Assembly: GCA_902803695.1 (NCBI GenBank)
Contig: CADCQX010000360.1
Location: 1 to 7,002 of the forward strand
Source: Oscillospiraceae bacterium
Lineage (GTDB): Bacteria > Bacillota > Clostridia > Saccharofermentanales > Saccharofermentanaceae
Direction of reading: 5' to 3'
Length of the DNA: 7,002 nt
Shown here: positions 5,549-7,002 of the stretch, one piece after another
How the letters are laid out: the number at the start of each line of letters is the position of its first letter
How positions within the stretch are numbered: the stretch's first letter is position 1
Notes under the pieces: model-generated
Databases searched by the model: none
The model's input: the letters and a program-made list of their open reading frames with translations, nothing else
Told to the model about the DNA's origin: nothing
Made by a program: the position numbers and the translations under genes

Positions 5549-6742
5549 ATGTCACAAGATTATAAAGATGTAGAACTGAAGTTTAAAGAGATATTGAAGA
5601 GTCTTCCTGATGATAAGAGAAAAGAACTTTTCGAGAAACTTAAGTCAATGGACCCTTCTCAGAGAGAAACTACTATCCGTAAGATAGTTGCGGCTCAGGA
5701 GAACAGGAAGGAAGTTCAGCATCCAAATAAAACCGTAAAGAAACAAAGTCCTCAAAAGAAGAAAAGCCCGGCTGCTCCTGCCAAGCAACAGGTAAAAAAG
5801 CAGGTTGCGATCACTGAAAGAGATTTTTCGAAAAAGACTACTGAAACAAATACTAAATCTAAGAAAGAACTCATAATTGTCATCAGCATTCTTGTTGTAT
5901 TCTGTGCCGTGTGCCTGGGTATAAAAGTGTTGTTTGATGATAAGATGGATGCGTTTGTTGAGAAGGCTCAGGAGACTGTTGTATCAGATGTCAGTGAGAC
6001 ATCAAACGATGTTGTGTCCACATCTGAGATTACGACGACAACTAGCGAAACTACTAATGAAACAACTCCGACTCCGTCGCCTACGCCGACTATGGTCCCG
6101 CTCGCTGCTGACAGTCCGGATCTTTCGGGTCTTACTATCGTTATCGATCCGGGTCATCAGGAACAGAAGTCAGAGAGATATGAAAAAGTTGCTGATTGGC
6201 TCTCGACTGAGAAGTGCGGTTCTACTTCAGGTTCAGTTGGTGTCACTAGCGGTGTACATGAATACGAGCTTACTTTAAATATCAGTCTTAAACTGAAGAA
6301 TTATCTTGAGCAGTGCGGTGCTACTGTTATCATCACCAGAGAAACAAATGATGTCGATCTTACCAATCAGGAGCGTGCACAGATCGCTGTTGATAATTCA
6401 GCTGATATCTTCATAAGGATCCACACGGATGCAGCAAATGACAGTAAGAGTTCCGGTGTAAAAGTTTTTGTTCCGGATTCCGGAAATTATAAGAGCACGG
6501 TTGTTGGAAAGGGTGACATTCTCGGCCAGACAGTTGCTGATTCTATAGGTCTCGAATTCCTGGGAACAAAAGCAACAGATATGTATACAGGACTTAATTA
6601 TGCCAACTCGGTTCCTTCGTTCCAGATCTCTTTGGGACTTCTCTCTAACAGCAATGATGAAGCGATTCTTCTTGATGAGAATAATCAAATCAAGATATGC
6701 GAATCCATAAGTCAGTTCGCGTTTGGATTCAAAGAAACGTAA
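5549..6742 (+). CDS. Membrane-anchored N-acetylmuramoyl-L-alanine amidase-like protein (Amidase_3), catalytic Glu absent
   Basis: This is a 397-residue protein. Residues 1-106 are a hydrophilic, Lys-rich cytoplasmic region with helices (LPDDKRKELFEKLKSMDP at 19-36). Residues 107-129 form one transmembrane helix. Residues 140-185 are a Ser/Thr/Pro-rich wall-spanning linker. Residues 195-395 are an Amidase_3 domain, the fold that cleaves the MurNAc-L-Ala bond of peptidoglycan. Zinc ligands are visible: His203 in VIDPGHQ, Glu238 in GVHEYELTLN and His292 in IRIHTDA. The roughly 20-residue insertion before Glu238 (GSTSGSVGVTSGV region) is usual in Clostridia members. At the family's C-terminal VExGFxSN motif this protein reads ISLGLLSN, with Ser361 in place of the catalytic Glu, so hydrolysis is doubtful and it may be a binding or regulatory pseudoamidase. 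ATG at 5549 has AAGAGG (5535-5540) 8 nt upstream. No terminator separates it from the next gene. Confidence 0.88.
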   Translation: MSQDYKDVELKFKEILKSLPDDKRKELFEKLKSMDPSQRETTIRKIVAAQENRKEVQHPNKTVKKQSPQKKKSPAAPAKQQVKKQVAITERDFSKKTTETNTKSKKELIIVISILVVFCAVCLGIKVLFDDKMDAFVEKAQETVVSDVSETSNDVVSTSEITTTTSETTNETTPTPSPTPTMVPLAADSPDLSGLTIVIDPGHQEQKSERYEKVADWLSTEKCGSTSGSVGVTSGVHEYELTLNISLKLKNYLEQCGATVIITRETNDVDLTNQERAQIAVDNSADIFIRIHTDAANDSKSSGVKVFVPDSGNYKSTVVGKGDILGQTVADSIGLEFLGTKATDMYTGLNYANSVPSFQISLGLLSNSNDEAILLDENNQIKICESISQFAFGFKET

Positions 6743-6746
6743 GGGT

Positions 6747-6774
6747 TTGATTTTGCAATTCGTTATGTTAAAAT
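6747..6774 (+). promoter_or_regulatory. Promoter of the acidic-protein gene
   Basis: TTGATT (6747-6752, 4/6 of the -35 consensus) and TAAAAT (6769-6774, 5/6 of the -10 consensus) are 16 bp apart, with a TGn extension (TGT at 6766-6768). It lies just after the amidase stop codon. No terminator precedes it, so the downstream gene could be expressed both by read-through and from this promoter. The predicted start near 6781 gives a leader of about 27 nt. Confidence 0.6.
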
Positions 6775-6807
6775 CTTAATAATATTTAACAAATAAAGGA
6801 GCATATT

Positions 6808-7002
6808 ATGAAAGATTTTGAAGATGATGATTTGCGCACTTTTATTGACAATTACAATAAGTCAAAGCCACAGGATGAATCCCCTGAATTAGAAGAACAG
6901 AAGTATGCTCCTAAGGAGACTGATGAGGTCGAGAAGTTTGCTTCTGCATTGGATATCAGTAATGATGTCAGAGAGCTTATCTCGCGAGTAGAGAAATTGG
7001 AA
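6808..7002 (+). CDS. Acidic, helix-rich protein of unknown function (N-terminal part)
   Basis: The frame is open from the ATG at 6808 through the end of the window, giving 65 codons with no stop. AAAGGAG (6795-6801) lies 6 nt upstream, an excellent RBS, and a promoter is visible before it. The visible protein starts MKDFEDDDLRTFIDNYN, is strongly acidic and Glu/Asp/Lys-rich, has no signal peptide or membrane segment in the first 65 residues, and ends in a probable coiled-coil (DISNDVRELISRVEKLE, 49-65). I do not recognise a family. The amidase-like protein just upstream has a basic cytoplasmic tail, so an interaction is conceivable but speculative. Confidence 0.8.
   Translation, partial: MKDFEDDDLRTFIDNYNKSKPQDESPELEEQKYAPKETDEVEKFASALDISNDVRELISRVEKLE

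Noticed and set aside
5990..6100. Repetitive ACT/GAA/CCG-rich stretch in the amidase gene
   Set aside because: It encodes the Thr/Ser/Pro-rich linker common in wall-spanning proteins; the repeat is degenerate and needs no separate explanation.
5934..6278. Arg/Leu-rich open frame overlapping the amidase gene
   Set aside because: It is a +1-type shadow of the Thr/Ser-rich linker and domain start; its composition is an artefact and it has no RBS.
6767..6790. Inverted repeat GTTAAA/TTTAAC overlapping the last promoter
   Set aside because: Six AT-rich base pairs with a 12-nt loop are expected by chance in this AT-rich gap; too weak to call an operator or terminator.

Overview
The window looks like a chromosomal segment from a Gram-positive, low-to-moderate GC member of the Clostridia. 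The evidence is a SepF-type divisome protein next to a YggS/YlmE-type PLP protein, a Clostridia-type Amidase_3 domain on a single-pass membrane anchor, strong AGGAGG-like ribosome binding sites, sigma-A-like -10 boxes (several of the extended TGn type) and U-tract terminators. No more precise taxon can be justified from the sequence alone. All recognised genes lie on the + strand. I see no mobile element, tRNA, rRNA or CRISPR array.

Layout. (1) Positions 1-55 hold the last 17 codons of an unidentified gene, followed by a terminator hairpin (95-143). (2) An extended -10 promoter (162-170) starts a tight four-gene operon at 197-4072: a tandem ACT-domain protein, a methionine gamma-lyase-family PLP enzyme, a HlyD-like single-pass membrane protein and the PLP-binding YggS/YlmE protein. 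Its junctions are a 1-nt overlap, a 6-nt gap and an 8-nt overlap. The third and fourth genes use GTG and probably TTG starts. (3) A 163-bp gap (4073-4235) opens with a perfect 18-bp palindrome, contains a small GC-rich hairpin and ends in the strong RBS of sepF (4236-4724), which closes with a strong terminator. (4) A DUF47/PhoU-like gene (4827-5453) has its own -10 box and terminator. (5) A membrane-anchored Amidase_3 protein (5549-6742) has its own extended -10. It keeps the three zinc ligands but has Ser where the family has its catalytic Glu. (6) A new promoter after it drives an acidic, helix-rich protein of unknown function that runs off the window at 7002.

How they fit together. YggS-SepF adjacency is the remnant of the Gram-positive ylmE-ylmF-ylmG-ylmH-divIVA division cluster. 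Here the expected ylmG/ylmH/divIVA genes do not follow sepF; single-gene units for a PhoU-like protein and a cell-wall amidase-like protein follow instead. The upstream operon combines amino-acid sensing (ACT), C-S lyase-type PLP chemistry, PLP homeostasis and an envelope protein with a large extracytoplasmic part. A link between amino-acid/PLP metabolism and envelope growth or division is plausible but inferred. No clearly novel defence or mobile system is visible. The strongest unusual points are the amidase lacking its catalytic glutamate, the HlyD-like protein without a transporter, the ACT/methionine gamma-lyase coupling and the palindrome before sepF.
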